NCBI GenBank assembly: GCA_017938765.1
Contig: JAGBAX010000028.1
Span: forward strand, 124,001 to 188,000
From: Alistipes sp.
GTDB taxonomy: Bacteria; Bacteroidota; Bacteroidia; Bacteroidales; Rikenellaceae
Length of the DNA stretch: 64,000 nucleotides
Direction: 5' to 3'
Below the pieces are notes generated by a model. It searched no databases and was not told the origin of the DNA. It saw only the letters and a list, made by a program, of their open reading frames with translations. This document shows, one piece after another, positions 54,339 to 62,459 of this stretch. The number at the start of each line of letters is the position of its first letter. Position 1 is the stretch's first letter. A program made the translations under genes and the position numbers.

Positions 54339-56036
54339 CTACTGCTTTGCGCGGTACTCCTTTAGATAGTCAATCTGGAAGGCAGCCTTCTGCTCCTGAT
54401 ACTTAGCAAGCTTAGAGCCTGAGTGCCAAGTGGTATAGCCACCCGTAAGGCCTGCATCGTAGAGTCCGCGAATCTCCTTCTCAACATTCTCGGCATTGTA
54501 CTTAATACCGTTACGGTCTACATGGCGCATAACGTCGTAGGCCTGCACCCATGTACGGACAACAGCTGGCGTAGGAGTAACCTCCTGACGGCCCTGCACA
54601 CGCTCTCCCCACGCCTTGAGAATCTGGTAAGGATTGTTCCAAGGCTTCTTAATACCGTAGTAGCCATTTGAGAAGTGGTCTGGGTAAGGCATACCGCAGA
54701 TAGCATCAGCAATATTTGAGATTGCAGGCCAGTACTGACCATAGGCTGTCGTATAACCAGGATTTGCAGCCTCGCCAAAGACATCTATAGAGACGTAAGC
54801 GCCCACAGCGTGAATCTCATCACACGCATACTGCACAAAGCGCTGAATAGCCTGTACCTTGCTCTCGTTGTACTTGTTATGGTAGTCAATAAGGTTTTCA
54901 ACCTTTGTCATACGGTCTGGGAAACGGACATAGTCAAAGTTAATCTCGTTAAAGCCAAACTTGCGCACAGCCTCCTTTGCCAGCTCAACATTGAACTGCC
55001 AAACCTTACGGTCGTATGGACTTGGCCAGTATGCCTTGTTGTGCTTAAATGGCTTGCCTGTAGCCTTCTCGGTAATAGCCACCTCTGGGTGGTCCTTAAC
55101 AAGATATGAGTCCTTGAAGCAGGTAATTCGTCCCACAACATAGAAACCCTCCTCGTGCAGACGCTTAACAACCTTCTTGTAGAGCGCCTCCTTAGTAGCA
55201 CCCGCACGAGCATAGTTTGTTGGCGAGTAGAGCTTCATCGCCTCGGCCTTGTAGCCTGGACACTCGTTATCCTTGATGTCAATTGTAAAGGTGTTAATCT
55301 TTGTCTCCTTTGCAAAGGCTATGTAAGCCTCAATATTACCCAGTATCGCTGGCGAGATATTGAGGTAGAGCGAGTAGCAAGCCTCTGGCATCTTGTTGTT
55401 CTCAAACACCACGCGCTCTGTTGGATAAAAGTCGCAACCAATAGCCTCGCCACCACCAAATGGATTCTTAATGGCCTTATGCACCTTGTCGTACTCCTCA
55501 GCCTTGTAACGCTTCAGAGCCTCCTCTTTATTATATACGGTATACTTGGCGTAGATATATCCCTCAGTGTTACCCTGACGGACAATGTAACGATTTACGC
55601 GACCTGTCGCATAGAGCGTGTCGTAGCCGATAACAGCGAGCTCAGCGCCCTTGTCTGCATTTGCACCAACCTTTGAGGTCGCAACGTCCGAGATAATAGA
55701 TGCCGGTGTGCGCACAAAGATACTCTTCTCCTGCACCACCTCGCGGTGCGTTGCCACAAGAGCAGATGCTGGCACATAAAACCTCTGCTTGTCCACCTTT
55801 ACGGGCAGATACTCTACATCGTTAAACTTCTTACTGCCATTTACAACGACACTTAACTGCGCACCACGCACAAGGGTGTCAGCAACAGTCAAGTTCTCGC
55901 CCTGCTCATCGGCAGCATAGAGGTAAGCCTCTGGTCGCTCCGAAGCCAGATAACGCACCTCAATAATCTCTTCGCTGCTGCAAGCTACCATAGCCACAAC
56001 AGCCACAATCTGGGTTAATAATCTTTTCATATTCAT
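54339..56036 (-). CDS. putative glycoside hydrolase lipoprotein (DUF4015/GH13-like barrel)
   Basis: 565 residues from ATG 56036 (56030 also possible); longer frames begin upstream of the -7 box. Lipobox VAMVAC. Residues about 40-190 include an SH3-like segment (TLYATGRVNRYIVRQGNTEGYIYAKY). The barrel (about 215-540) has TFTIDIKDNE, GRITCFKDSYLV, NEINFDYVRFPDRM and GAYVSIDVFGEAANPGY, the pattern of the DUF4015 putative glycosidase family. Catalytic residues are not established; aspartates in IDIKD and FDYVRFPD are candidates. Surface or periplasmic. Confidence 0.8.
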   Translation of the reverse strand: MNMKRLLTQIVAVVAMVACSSEEIIEVRYLASERPEAYLYAADEQGENLTVADTLVRGAQLSVVVNGSKKFNDVEYLPVKVDKQRFYVPASALVATHREVVQEKSIFVRTPASIISDVATSKVGANADKGAELAVIGYDTLYATGRVNRYIVRQGNTEGYIYAKYTVYNKEEALKRYKAEEYDKVHKAIKNPFGGGEAIGCDFYPTERVVFENNKMPEACYSLYLNISPAILGNIEAYIAFAKETKINTFTIDIKDNECPGYKAEAMKLYSPTNYARAGATKEALYKKVVKRLHEEGFYVVGRITCFKDSYLVKDHPEVAITEKATGKPFKHNKAYWPSPYDRKVWQFNVELAKEAVRKFGFNEINFDYVRFPDRMTKVENLIDYHNKYNESKVQAIQRFVQYACDEIHAVGAYVSIDVFGEAANPGYTTAYGQYWPAISNIADAICGMPYPDHFSNGYYGIKKPWNNPYQILKAWGERVQGRQEVTPTPAVVRTWVQAYDVMRHVDRNGIKYNAENVEKEIRGLYDAGLTGGYTTWHSGSKLAKYQEQKAAFQIDYLKEYRAKQ

Positions 56037-56067
56037 CGTTTTCACTCTTTTCAAACACAATTCGCCA

Positions 56068-56105
56068 CAAAGGTACAAAAAAATCTTGCGGATGCAAGAT
56101 TTTTT
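56068..56105 (-). promoter_or_regulatory. hybrid terminator/promoter hairpin upstream of the DUF4015 gene
   Basis: TACCTTTG (56075-56068) with TTG (56097-56095) 19 nt upstream, minus strand. The TTG is inside a perfect 12-bp hairpin (56078-56089 with 56094-56105, AAAAAATCTTGC arms, GGAT loop), which also ends with a T-run suitable as terminator of the upstream TIR gene. The same arrangement occurs at 58139-58177. Confidence 0.7.
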
Positions 56106-56246
56106 GGCTATTAGCTGTTAGCCATTAGCCGTTAGCTTGCCTTCGGCAACACGACCCAGCTAACGCAGAACAGAGAATTTAGAGAATTTAATGAATTTAG
56201 ACTCTCTGTTATCTGTACTCTAAAAGGCTAACGGCTAATAGCTAAA
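56104..56246. repeat. inverted heptad arrays around a small palindrome
   Basis: TTAGC-type heptads (56104-56136) face GGCTAAC-type heptads (56226-56246). Between them, AACAGAGA (56169-56176) pairs with 56213-56220 around copies of TTTAGAGAATTTAATGA-like sequence. The right array ends at the TIR gene stop codon. Confidence 0.7.
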
Positions 56247-58118
56247 CTAAAAAGCGGACACGGCGCGCACATAGCCATCGCTATCCTTACTCATTGTCCA
56301 AGCCTGTCCATCACTCATTTCAATATACCAAGCACACGAATAACCATCATACTGACAATCATCTTCCGTTGACGACCAATAATCACTATCGGTAGACAAT
56401 TTATCAGTTAAATTAGAGTTGAGCTTATCTTTGTTTTTATAAATTGTATGCAGTTCTTCTTTTGACGGCAGATACCAACCTTCGCCAAGGTCGGCGCACC
56501 ACGCAAAGGCAGGATATTTCTCTCGCCAACCAGAGATAGCCTTGACCTTTGCCATATTTGCTGCACCGTCAGTCTCACTATCAGCACCAATTAAGTATTC
56601 CATTTCATACCAATCTATTGACCACTGCAAATGCCCTGCTGATTGCTTCATACTGACAATCTTGCCGTGACGGCCGTCTGCACTAACCTCAAAGACTACG
56701 CCCTCGCGCACACCGTCATTGTAGTAGTCGCCAACGCGATATATGCCCAATCTTCGTCTTCGTTCCGCCGCTTCGCGAGCTTTACGTTCCGCTTCCTCGC
56801 GTGCCTTGCGTTTCTTCTCAACAAATGCGCGAAAATCATCTTTTAAAATATCCTCTCCAAAGGTTGCTACGGCGCGCACATAGTGGTTGGTGCCCCTACT
56901 GTCGTGGTAGGTGTAGCCAATGGGCATATAGACACTCCACGCGCAAAACTCGCCGCTTGAAAATTTATAATTGTCCTCCGTTGATGACCAGTACCAACCC
57001 CTTTCACCTTCATCATACAACTTTGTACCACCTCTTGCTATGAGTGTACGATTAACAGCATTGTAAACAGCGGTGTTTAGCGCAAAGACCTTCAACTCCT
57101 CTATTGACGGTAGATACCAACCCTCTCCAAGGTCTGCGCACCACTTGAAGGCAGGGTATTTGTCTCGCCAACCATAGATAGCCGCAACTTTTGCCATATT
57201 TGCTGCACCGTCTATCTCGCTATCAGCACCTATTAGGCGTTTTTTTTCAGTCTCGTCAGATGACCATTGCAATATCTCTGCGGACCGCTTCATACTGACA
57301 ATCTTACCGTGACGACCATCGGCACTTACCTCAAAGACAACACCCTCACGCACACCGTCATTGTAGTAGTCGCCTACCGCGTATATACCCAGTCGTCGTC
57401 TACGCTCTGCCTCCTCGCGAGCCCTGCGTTTTGCTTCTTCGCGAGCCCTGCGTTCTGCCTCTTCGCGAGCTTTGCGTTCTGCCTCCTCGCGAGCCCTGCG
57501 TTCTGCCTCTTCACGAGCCTTGCGTTCTGCCTCTTCGCTAGCTTTGCGAGCAGCTTCCTCACGAGCTTTGCGTTCTGCCTCCTCACGAGCCCTGCGTTCT
57601 GCCTCCTCGCGGGCTTTACGTTCTGCCTCCTCGCGCACGCCGTCATTGTAGTAGTCGCCCACTTTGTCGGTCTTTGCAGGGGCTGGGGTTGGCTTGGTAA
57701 CATTTGAGGTTTTAGCACCTACAAGATTTGAGATGACAGTAACCAAATTTGCAAACCGCGTTTTAAAGTCTGGGTAAGCCTCAATCCAGTGGCGGTTGTT
57801 GAGCATTAGATAGAACTCGTCGTAGTTCTCAAGAGGGGTTGCGTCTATCTTATATGGAACAATTGGTCTGCGGTTTGAAAAGGCGATATTTATCTCGCTC
57901 TCTACCCAAGGAGAGATTGCCGAATACTCCGAAAAGACAAGCACAACAGCCTTGCACTCCTTAATGGCTTGAGTGATAACCGAAGCATACTTTGCGCCTA
58001 CGGGAATATCTCGCGGGGCCATCCAACACTTGATATTATTATCTTCAAGCTCATGACATATCGCCTGCGCAGCCGCTGAGTTTTTACTTGAATAACTTAT
58101 AAATACATCGTGATTCAT
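56247..58118 (-). CDS. TIR-domain protein with Glu/Arg-rich coiled coils and two DUF1566-like domains
   Basis: 623 residues from ATG 58118. Longer frames start upstream of the promoter. Residues 3-125 are a TIR_2-type domain (DVFISYSSKN, MAPRDIPVGAKY, WVESE at 71-75 with the candidate NADase glutamate E75). Residues about 162-242 are about ten octads of EEAERKAR type. Then a DUF1566-like domain (about 247-410; VGDYYNDGVREGVVFEVS, WCADLGEGWYLPS, YWSSTED), a second charged coil (about 425-450) and a second copy (about 450-623). An abortive domain start (VGDYYNDGVRE) occurs at 153-163 directly before the first coil. No signal peptide, so cytoplasmic. Role unknown; NAD-linked defence is possible. 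Confidence 0.8.
   Translation of the reverse strand: MNHDVFISYSSKNSAAAQAICHELEDNNIKCWMAPRDIPVGAKYASVITQAIKECKAVVLVFSEYSAISPWVESEINIAFSNRRPIVPYKIDATPLENYDEFYLMLNNRHWIEAYPDFKTRFANLVTVISNLVGAKTSNVTKPTPAPAKTDKVGDYYNDGVREEAERKAREEAERRAREEAERKAREEAARKASEEAERKAREEAERRAREEAERKAREEAERRAREEAKRRAREEAERRRRLGIYAVGDYYNDGVREGVVFEVSADGRHGKIVSMKRSAEILQWSSDETEKKRLIGADSEIDGAANMAKVAAIYGWRDKYPAFKWCADLGEGWYLPSIEELKVFALNTAVYNAVNRTLIARGGTKLYDEGERGWYWSSTEDNYKFSSGEFCAWSVYMPIGYTYHDSRGTNHYVRAVATFGEDILKDDFRAFVEKKRKAREEAERKAREAAERRRRLGIYRVGDYYNDGVREGVVFEVSADGRHGKIVSMKQSAGHLQWSIDWYEMEYLIGADSETDGAANMAKVKAISGWREKYPAFAWCADLGEGWYLPSKEELHTIYKNKDKLNSNLTDKLSTDSDYWSSTEDDCQYDGYSCAWYIEMSDGQAWTMSKDSDGYVRAVSAF
57400..57645 (-). repeat. 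24-bp tandem repeat inside the TIR gene
   Basis: Consecutive 24-bp units, consensus on the plus strand CGTTCTGCCTCCTCGCGAGC and variants, about ten copies, encoding EEAERKAR/EEAERRAR octads. Units differ at only a few bases, so slippage or recombination can change the number. Confidence 0.85.
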
Positions 58119-58138
58119 ACCATTTGTGAATAGTTGTA

Positions 58139-58177
58139 CAAAGGTAATAAAAAAATCTTGCGGATGCAAGATTTTTT
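58139..58177 (-). promoter_or_regulatory. hybrid terminator/promoter hairpin upstream of the TIR gene
   Basis: TACCTTTG (58146-58139) with TTG (58169-58167) 20 nt upstream, minus strand. The hairpin 58150-58161/58166-58177 has the same sequence as at 56078-56105. It would terminate the C1 peptidase transcript and begin the TIR transcript. Confidence 0.7.
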
Positions 58178-58198
58178 GGCTGTTAGCTGTTAGCCAAA
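58178..58198. repeat. heptad repeat (TTAGCTG type)
   Basis: Three units GGCTGTT, AGCTGTT, AGCCAAA adjoining the hairpin, as at 56104. Confidence 0.65.
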
Positions 58199-58238
58199 GG
58201 CGAGCCAGCGCTCGGCAAAGTTCAATTAGAACAACCCT

Positions 58239-58366
58239 ATTTTGTCGTCAGAGCGCGGTAGATACGACGCTCGGCAAAAATCCCAGCGATGGATAGTACT
58301 AAAATGTACAGCCATTGCTGGGATTTTTGTTAGCGGAAGTAGGTATCCGCGTTCTGACGACAAAAT
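58239..58366 (-). repeat. nested-palindrome element, copy 4 (3' end of the C1 peptidase gene)
   Basis: Outer arms of 20 bp with one mismatch (58239-58258 with 58347-58366). Inner arms of 17 bp with one mismatch (58276-58292 with 58312-58328), loop containing TAGTACTAAAATGTACAG. Conserved words CGCTCGGCAAAAA and GTTAGCGG. The right arm ends on the first base of the peptidase stop codon. Confidence 0.87.
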
Positions 58367-59742
58367 TACTCCTCTGGGGCAAACATAGGATCCCACGCCG
58401 GCAACATAATCGGCTTCTGCTCAAGGAGCTTGAGGATGTCTTGTGGGACATACTTGCGCTCGGCAACAAGGCGGAACATATACTCGTCAAACCACTGGTC
58501 GGTCATAATAAGGTTTCCTTGATAGCCGCTCTTTGCTCCCCAGCTATTCTCAACCATCCACTTTGTTGTCTTGCCGCTCTCGTCAGTATCTACAGCGATA
58601 AGAGTCATGGCGTGAGACGAGCCACTGGCAAAGGTGCTGACTCTCTGCCTCTTATTCATCGGGAAGTCGGTAGCAAAGAGTGAGCCGTAGTCCAGATTTG
58701 TAACATCCAGCACACCGCGCTTACGGTCAAAGAACTTGCCCACGTCGCAAGAGAAGTACATAGCCGTATTATCCTTGATAGATGCCAGTGCAACCTCCTT
58801 AATACGCTCTATAGGCAGGTTGATATAGAGCCAGTTATCGCCATCGTATGTGTGGCGGTCGTAGTCAATCTCATAGACCTTGCCATACTCGCGCGTAGGG
58901 TCGTTCATCAGCATAACATAGTTATTCTCAAGGTCTTCGCCAACAAACTCAGCATAGAAGCTCTGCGGGGTATAGGTTTTACTGCTCACTCGCTCGCCCT
59001 TGCTATTGTAGCGTGTCCAGACAAACTCTGTAGGTGGCACACCGAGGCACTTAACAAGAATATCGTAGATATTTGTCAGCATAGCGGTTTTAAGCAGGTA
59101 GATATCCCCCTTGCGAGCCTCGCGAAGTTTAAGTGCATACTCGCGCAGCTTGAGCGAGAGAATCATTCTCATATCGCGAGTGTTGTTGCTCTGGTAGGTC
59201 TCTGGCATAGCGCTACTTGGCACAGCACCATACTTTGTAATAAGGTTGCTCACGCCCGTAAACTGACCTCCGTCGCCAATAGGACTCTTCAGCAGCCACT
59301 CTACCTTGCGGTCGTCAAGCGGCAGCTCGCGTGTGTCAATAATACCCTGCAAAAAGAGGTTTGACTTCTCCAGCAGGTCGTAGAAAGAGAGGTAGTTCTG
59401 CGAGAACTCAAACCCCTTCAAGTCGTGCTTTGCTATCATCTTGGCACGCAACACATTAAGACCCGTAAAGAGCCAGCAACGACCCGATGATTTCTGGTCA
59501 GTAATACCCTTAGTCTTTACTTGGTGCTTAAAGTGTGTGTCGCACATAGCAAGGTTCTCGCCATTTACAGCAAGGGTAGAAATTGATGTAGAGGCAAGGG
59601 CGTTCTTTACTGCTACATCACTTGCCTTTCCCTTGTATCCACTGCGAATTTGCTCTAACATTGCGGCGTCAATACCGCCACTTCTCTGCGCTACGGCCGT
59701 AAAAGTAGCAAGCGCACATAGGATTGTAAGTACTCTTTTCAT
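58366..59742 (-). CDS. exported C1-family cysteine peptidase (bleomycin hydrolase/PepC-like)
   Basis: 458 residues. Signal peptide cut near AVAQ. Papain-fold catalytic residues: QKSSGRCWLF (Gln and Cys), SSHAMTL (His) and VENSWGAK (Asn). The overall plan and the length match the PepC/bleomycin hydrolase group, normally cytoplasmic; here the signal peptide places it in the periplasm. It starts 9 bp after an SGNH hydrolase gene and is cotranscribed with it. It likely trims peptides. Confidence 0.9.
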   Translation of the reverse strand: MKRVLTILCALATFTAVAQRSGGIDAAMLEQIRSGYKGKASDVAVKNALASTSISTLAVNGENLAMCDTHFKHQVKTKGITDQKSSGRCWLFTGLNVLRAKMIAKHDLKGFEFSQNYLSFYDLLEKSNLFLQGIIDTRELPLDDRKVEWLLKSPIGDGGQFTGVSNLITKYGAVPSSAMPETYQSNNTRDMRMILSLKLREYALKLREARKGDIYLLKTAMLTNIYDILVKCLGVPPTEFVWTRYNSKGERVSSKTYTPQSFYAEFVGEDLENNYVMLMNDPTREYGKVYEIDYDRHTYDGDNWLYINLPIERIKEVALASIKDNTAMYFSCDVGKFFDRKRGVLDVTNLDYGSLFATDFPMNKRQRVSTFASGSSHAMTLIAVDTDESGKTTKWMVENSWGAKSGYQGNLIMTDQWFDEYMFRLVAERKYVPQDILKLLEQKPIMLPAWDPMFAPEE

Positions 59743-59751
59743 ATTGTCTAA

Positions 59752-60498
59752 TTATTTGATTAACATCGGTTTAAGAATCTTCACCCACTCGGCATAGCCC
59801 TTTGCGTTAAGGTGGATTTTGTCATCAACAAACTTACTCGCATCAATCTCTCCATCAGCCGTAAGCAGAGGGGTGCAAGTATCGACATAGATAACCTGGT
59901 CGCTAACCTCGGCATACTCACGCATCAGTGCGTTATATGTCGCCTGACGGTCACGAATAGCCTCACGGCGCTGACAGTGCTTCATAGCAAGGAAGTAGAC
60001 GGGCACACCTGGATAGTCCGCCTCAATGCGCTTAAAGAGCAGACGCACAAGGTCAAACAGTTCGCCTACGGTGATATTAACCTCTGGCTTTGTTCTCAGG
60101 TCATTGTCGCAGTAGAATACAAATGCCTTTGGCTTGTAGTGCGCCATAACGGTGTTGTAGTTGTAGTGAAGGTCACGCAGCGTAGCACCGCCATAACCAC
60201 GATTGACGACAGTCAGCGGAGCAAAATCCTCCTTCAGACTCTTCCAGAGGCGAATAGATGAGCTACCGAAGAACATCACATCACAATCACTCGGCTCTGT
60301 TTCGGCTCTCTCTCGCAGGGTCTTGATATGCTTATCCTCATAGCGGAGAATCCACTCCATATCGCACTGCTTAGTAACTGGCAGGCTGCTGTTGATTGTA
60401 TAGACACTGCTCTGCTCGGCAGTCTGAGCCTCTGTTGTATGGTTGTTTGCACAGCTAACTGCAAACAGAACGGACAGAATAAAAAGTATCCCTTTCAT
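59752..60498 (-). CDS. SGNH/GDSL-type hydrolase lipoprotein
   Basis: 248 residues. Lipobox AVSC with cysteine 16. SGNH blocks: block I FFGSSSIRLW (Ser), GYGGATLRDL (Gly), YCDNDL (Asn) and block V DKIHLNAKGY (Asp and His). Family members are esterases or acyl/acetyl hydrolases acting on lipids or polysaccharides. First gene of a two-gene unit with the C1 peptidase; promoter interlocked with that of the divergent FAD gene. Confidence 0.9.
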   Translation of the reverse strand: MKGILFILSVLFAVSCANNHTTEAQTAEQSSVYTINSSLPVTKQCDMEWILRYEDKHIKTLRERAETEPSDCDVMFFGSSSIRLWKSLKEDFAPLTVVNRGYGGATLRDLHYNYNTVMAHYKPKAFVFYCDNDLRTKPEVNITVGELFDLVRLLFKRIEADYPGVPVYFLAMKHCQRREAIRDRQATYNALMREYAEVSDQVIYVDTCTPLLTADGEIDASKFVDDKIHLNAKGYAEWVKILKPMLIK

Positions 60499-60515
60499 AA
60501 TTATTTATGTTTTTA

Positions 60516-60546
60516 CAAAGATACAACTTTTCTTGCATAACCGCAA
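60516..60546 (-). promoter_or_regulatory. promoter of SGNH hydrolase/C1 peptidase unit
   Basis: TATCTTTG (60523-60516) with TTG (60546-60544) exactly 20 nt upstream, minus strand. Confidence 0.75.
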
Positions 60547-60563
60547 AAAGGTTAGTAACTTTG
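60533..60563 (+). promoter_or_regulatory. promoter of the FAD oxidoreductase gene
   Basis: TTG (60533-60535), 20-nt spacer, TAACTTTG (60556-60563). The -33 boxes of this and the divergent promoter lie inside each other's spacer. Confidence 0.75.
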
Positions 60564-60580
60564 TGTAAACATTTTTAGAG

Positions 60581-62389
60581 ATGAATAGCTCAATACTCCT
60601 TCCGGCATCACTTTTTGCCGACTATGGTGGCTGGAGAGCCGACAGCCAGTTTTTTGACCTTATAGGCTCAACCCCACTGCTTGCGCACGGTCTGGGCGAG
60701 GCTGTGGAGGATGCAAGTACTCAATTTATAGCACCTACAAAGGGAGAGTATAATGTCTATGTCCGCACACGTAACTGGACTAAATATTGGTCCGATGCAC
60801 CTACACCAGGAGTTTTTGAGGTCTTTGTTGATGGACAGAGCGTCGGTGTTTTCGGCAATGAGAAGTCGGAGTGGCACTGGCAGCGCGGAGCAAAGATAAC
60901 GCTTACAGAGGGCAACCATACTGTTACAGTAAAGGACCTTACGGGCTTTGATGGAAGATTTGATGCTATACTGCTGACAAAGTCAAGCAGAGCACCTAAA
61001 GATGACCTTGCTACATACCTATCGCTTCGCAAACGACTTTTGGGACTACCTCAAAGAGCAGAGCGCGCGGGGTCTTACGACTTTGTTGTCGTTGGTGGAG
61101 GTGTAGCGGGTATGTGCGCCGCCATAGCTGCTGCCCGCACAGGCTCTCGCGTGGCACTTATTCAAGACCGCAAGGTGCTGGGCGGAAATAACTCCTCCGA
61201 GGTGCGTGTAGGTCTGGGAGGCAGACTAAATATAGGTCTCTACCCATCGCTGGGCTATCTGCTTAACGAGTTTGCACCCGTAACAAAGGGCAACGCCCGC
61301 ACGCCAGATGTTTATGAGGACGAGAAGAAACTCGCCGCCATACTTGCCGAGAAGCGAATAACGCTCTTTATGGGCTACCGCGTGAGTGAAGCTATCGTAA
61401 ATGAGGAGAATAAGATAACAGCCGTAGTGGCTACTGACGTTATAAACCACAGCCGTATTCGCATTTCGGGTCGCCTTTTTGCCGACTGCACGGGTGATGC
61501 AAATCTCGCAGTCCTTGCAGGTGCAGAGACCCATATGGGTCGCGAGGCAAGAGCAGAGTATGGCGAGAGTTCTGCGCCAGAGAGAGCCGACACAATGACT
61601 ATGGGCGCATCACTGCAATGGTACTGCCTTGAGGATAACGTTGTCCGCCCATTCCCAGATATTGACTGGGGACTTAAGCTCGATGAGCAGAGTGTGCAGG
61701 TTGTGCGCCGAGGTCAGTGGTACTGGGAGGTGGGTATGCGCGATGACCAAATTGCTGATGCCGAGCGTATACGCGACTATGGAATGTATGTAGCCTACTC
61801 AAATTGGTCGTACCTTAAAAACCGATACTCCAAGCGCGAGGATTACGCAAATAGTTACCTTGGCTGGGTGAGCCATGTGGCAGGCAAGCGCGAGTCGCGT
61901 CGCGTGATTGGCGAGTTTGTGCTTCGTGAGCAGGATTTGAAAAACAATGTTATCTACCCTGACGGCTCGGCCTCTACCTCGTGGTATATAGACCAGCACT
62001 ACCCAGACCCAGAGAATAGTCGCCGCTTTCCAGGTCAAGAGTACCTCTCATGCGGGCATCTTGACCCTATGGGCTTCTACCCTATTCCATACCGTTGCTT
62101 CTACTCAAAGGATATTGTCAATATGTTTATGGCGGGCCGTGATATCTCTGTCAGCCACATAGCCCTTGGCACTGTTCGCGTGATGCGCACAACGGCAATG
62201 ATGGGCGAGGTTGTGGGTATGGCTGCCACTATATGTCGCCGCCGAAAGTGTATGCCTCGCGACATATACCATACCCACCTTGAGGAGCTTAAGTCTATGA
62301 TGCGTCGCGGCGTAGGCCGCACCGATATGCCTTATACACAGATTTACACCCTTATAGATACTACTGCCGCGCGTAGTGAGGATTGTTAG
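60581..62389 (+). CDS. FAD-dependent oxidoreductase with N-terminal beta domain
   Basis: 602 residues, no signal peptide. Residues about 10-130 form a beta-sandwich resembling carbohydrate-binding modules (YNVYVRTRNW, VFEVFVDGQSVGVFG). FAD-binding begins at DFVVVGGGVAGMCAA (about 168-182), then QDRKVLGGNNSSEVRVGLGG and ADCTGDANLAVLAGA, and a C-terminal FMAGRDISVSHIALGTVRVM. This is the PF12831 (FAD_oxidored) type. The partner substrate is probably a sugar derivative, but no experimental link is known to me. Terminator follows. Confidence 0.85.
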   Translation: MNSSILLPASLFADYGGWRADSQFFDLIGSTPLLAHGLGEAVEDASTQFIAPTKGEYNVYVRTRNWTKYWSDAPTPGVFEVFVDGQSVGVFGNEKSEWHWQRGAKITLTEGNHTVTVKDLTGFDGRFDAILLTKSSRAPKDDLATYLSLRKRLLGLPQRAERAGSYDFVVVGGGVAGMCAAIAAARTGSRVALIQDRKVLGGNNSSEVRVGLGGRLNIGLYPSLGYLLNEFAPVTKGNARTPDVYEDEKKLAAILAEKRITLFMGYRVSEAIVNEENKITAVVATDVINHSRIRISGRLFADCTGDANLAVLAGAETHMGREARAEYGESSAPERADTMTMGASLQWYCLEDNVVRPFPDIDWGLKLDEQSVQVVRRGQWYWEVGMRDDQIADAERIRDYGMYVAYSNWSYLKNRYSKREDYANSYLGWVSHVAGKRESRRVIGEFVLREQDLKNNVIYPDGSASTSWYIDQHYPDPENSRRFPGQEYLSCGHLDPMGFYPIPYRCFYSKDIVNMFMAGRDISVSHIALGTVRVMRTTAMMGEVVGMAATICRRRKCMPRDIYHTHLEELKSMMRRGVGRTDMPYTQIYTLIDTTAARSEDC

Positions 62390-62408
62390 CCTACAGCTAA
62401 GCACAAAA

Positions 62409-62436
62409 AATCCCAGCAAGAACGATTGCTGGGATT
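62409..62436 (+). terminator. terminator after the FAD oxidoreductase gene
   Basis: An 11-bp stem AATCCCAGCAA with a 6-nt loop, followed by TTTCT. It also faces the convergent symporter gene ending at 62460. The stem shares CCCAGC with the element at 58239. Confidence 0.75.
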
Positions 62437-62459
62437 TTCTGTTATATAGGCCTCAAAAA

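Noticed and set aside
56247-58118. Diversity-generating retroelement around the DUF1566-like domains
   Set aside because: No reverse transcriptase, template repeat or accessory gene lies in the window.
56247-60498. Defence island (CBASS, Thoeris, Pycsar) around the TIR gene
   Set aside because: The neighbours are a putative glycosidase, a C1 peptidase and an SGNH hydrolase; no nucleotidyltransferase, ThsA-like or phage-related gene is present.
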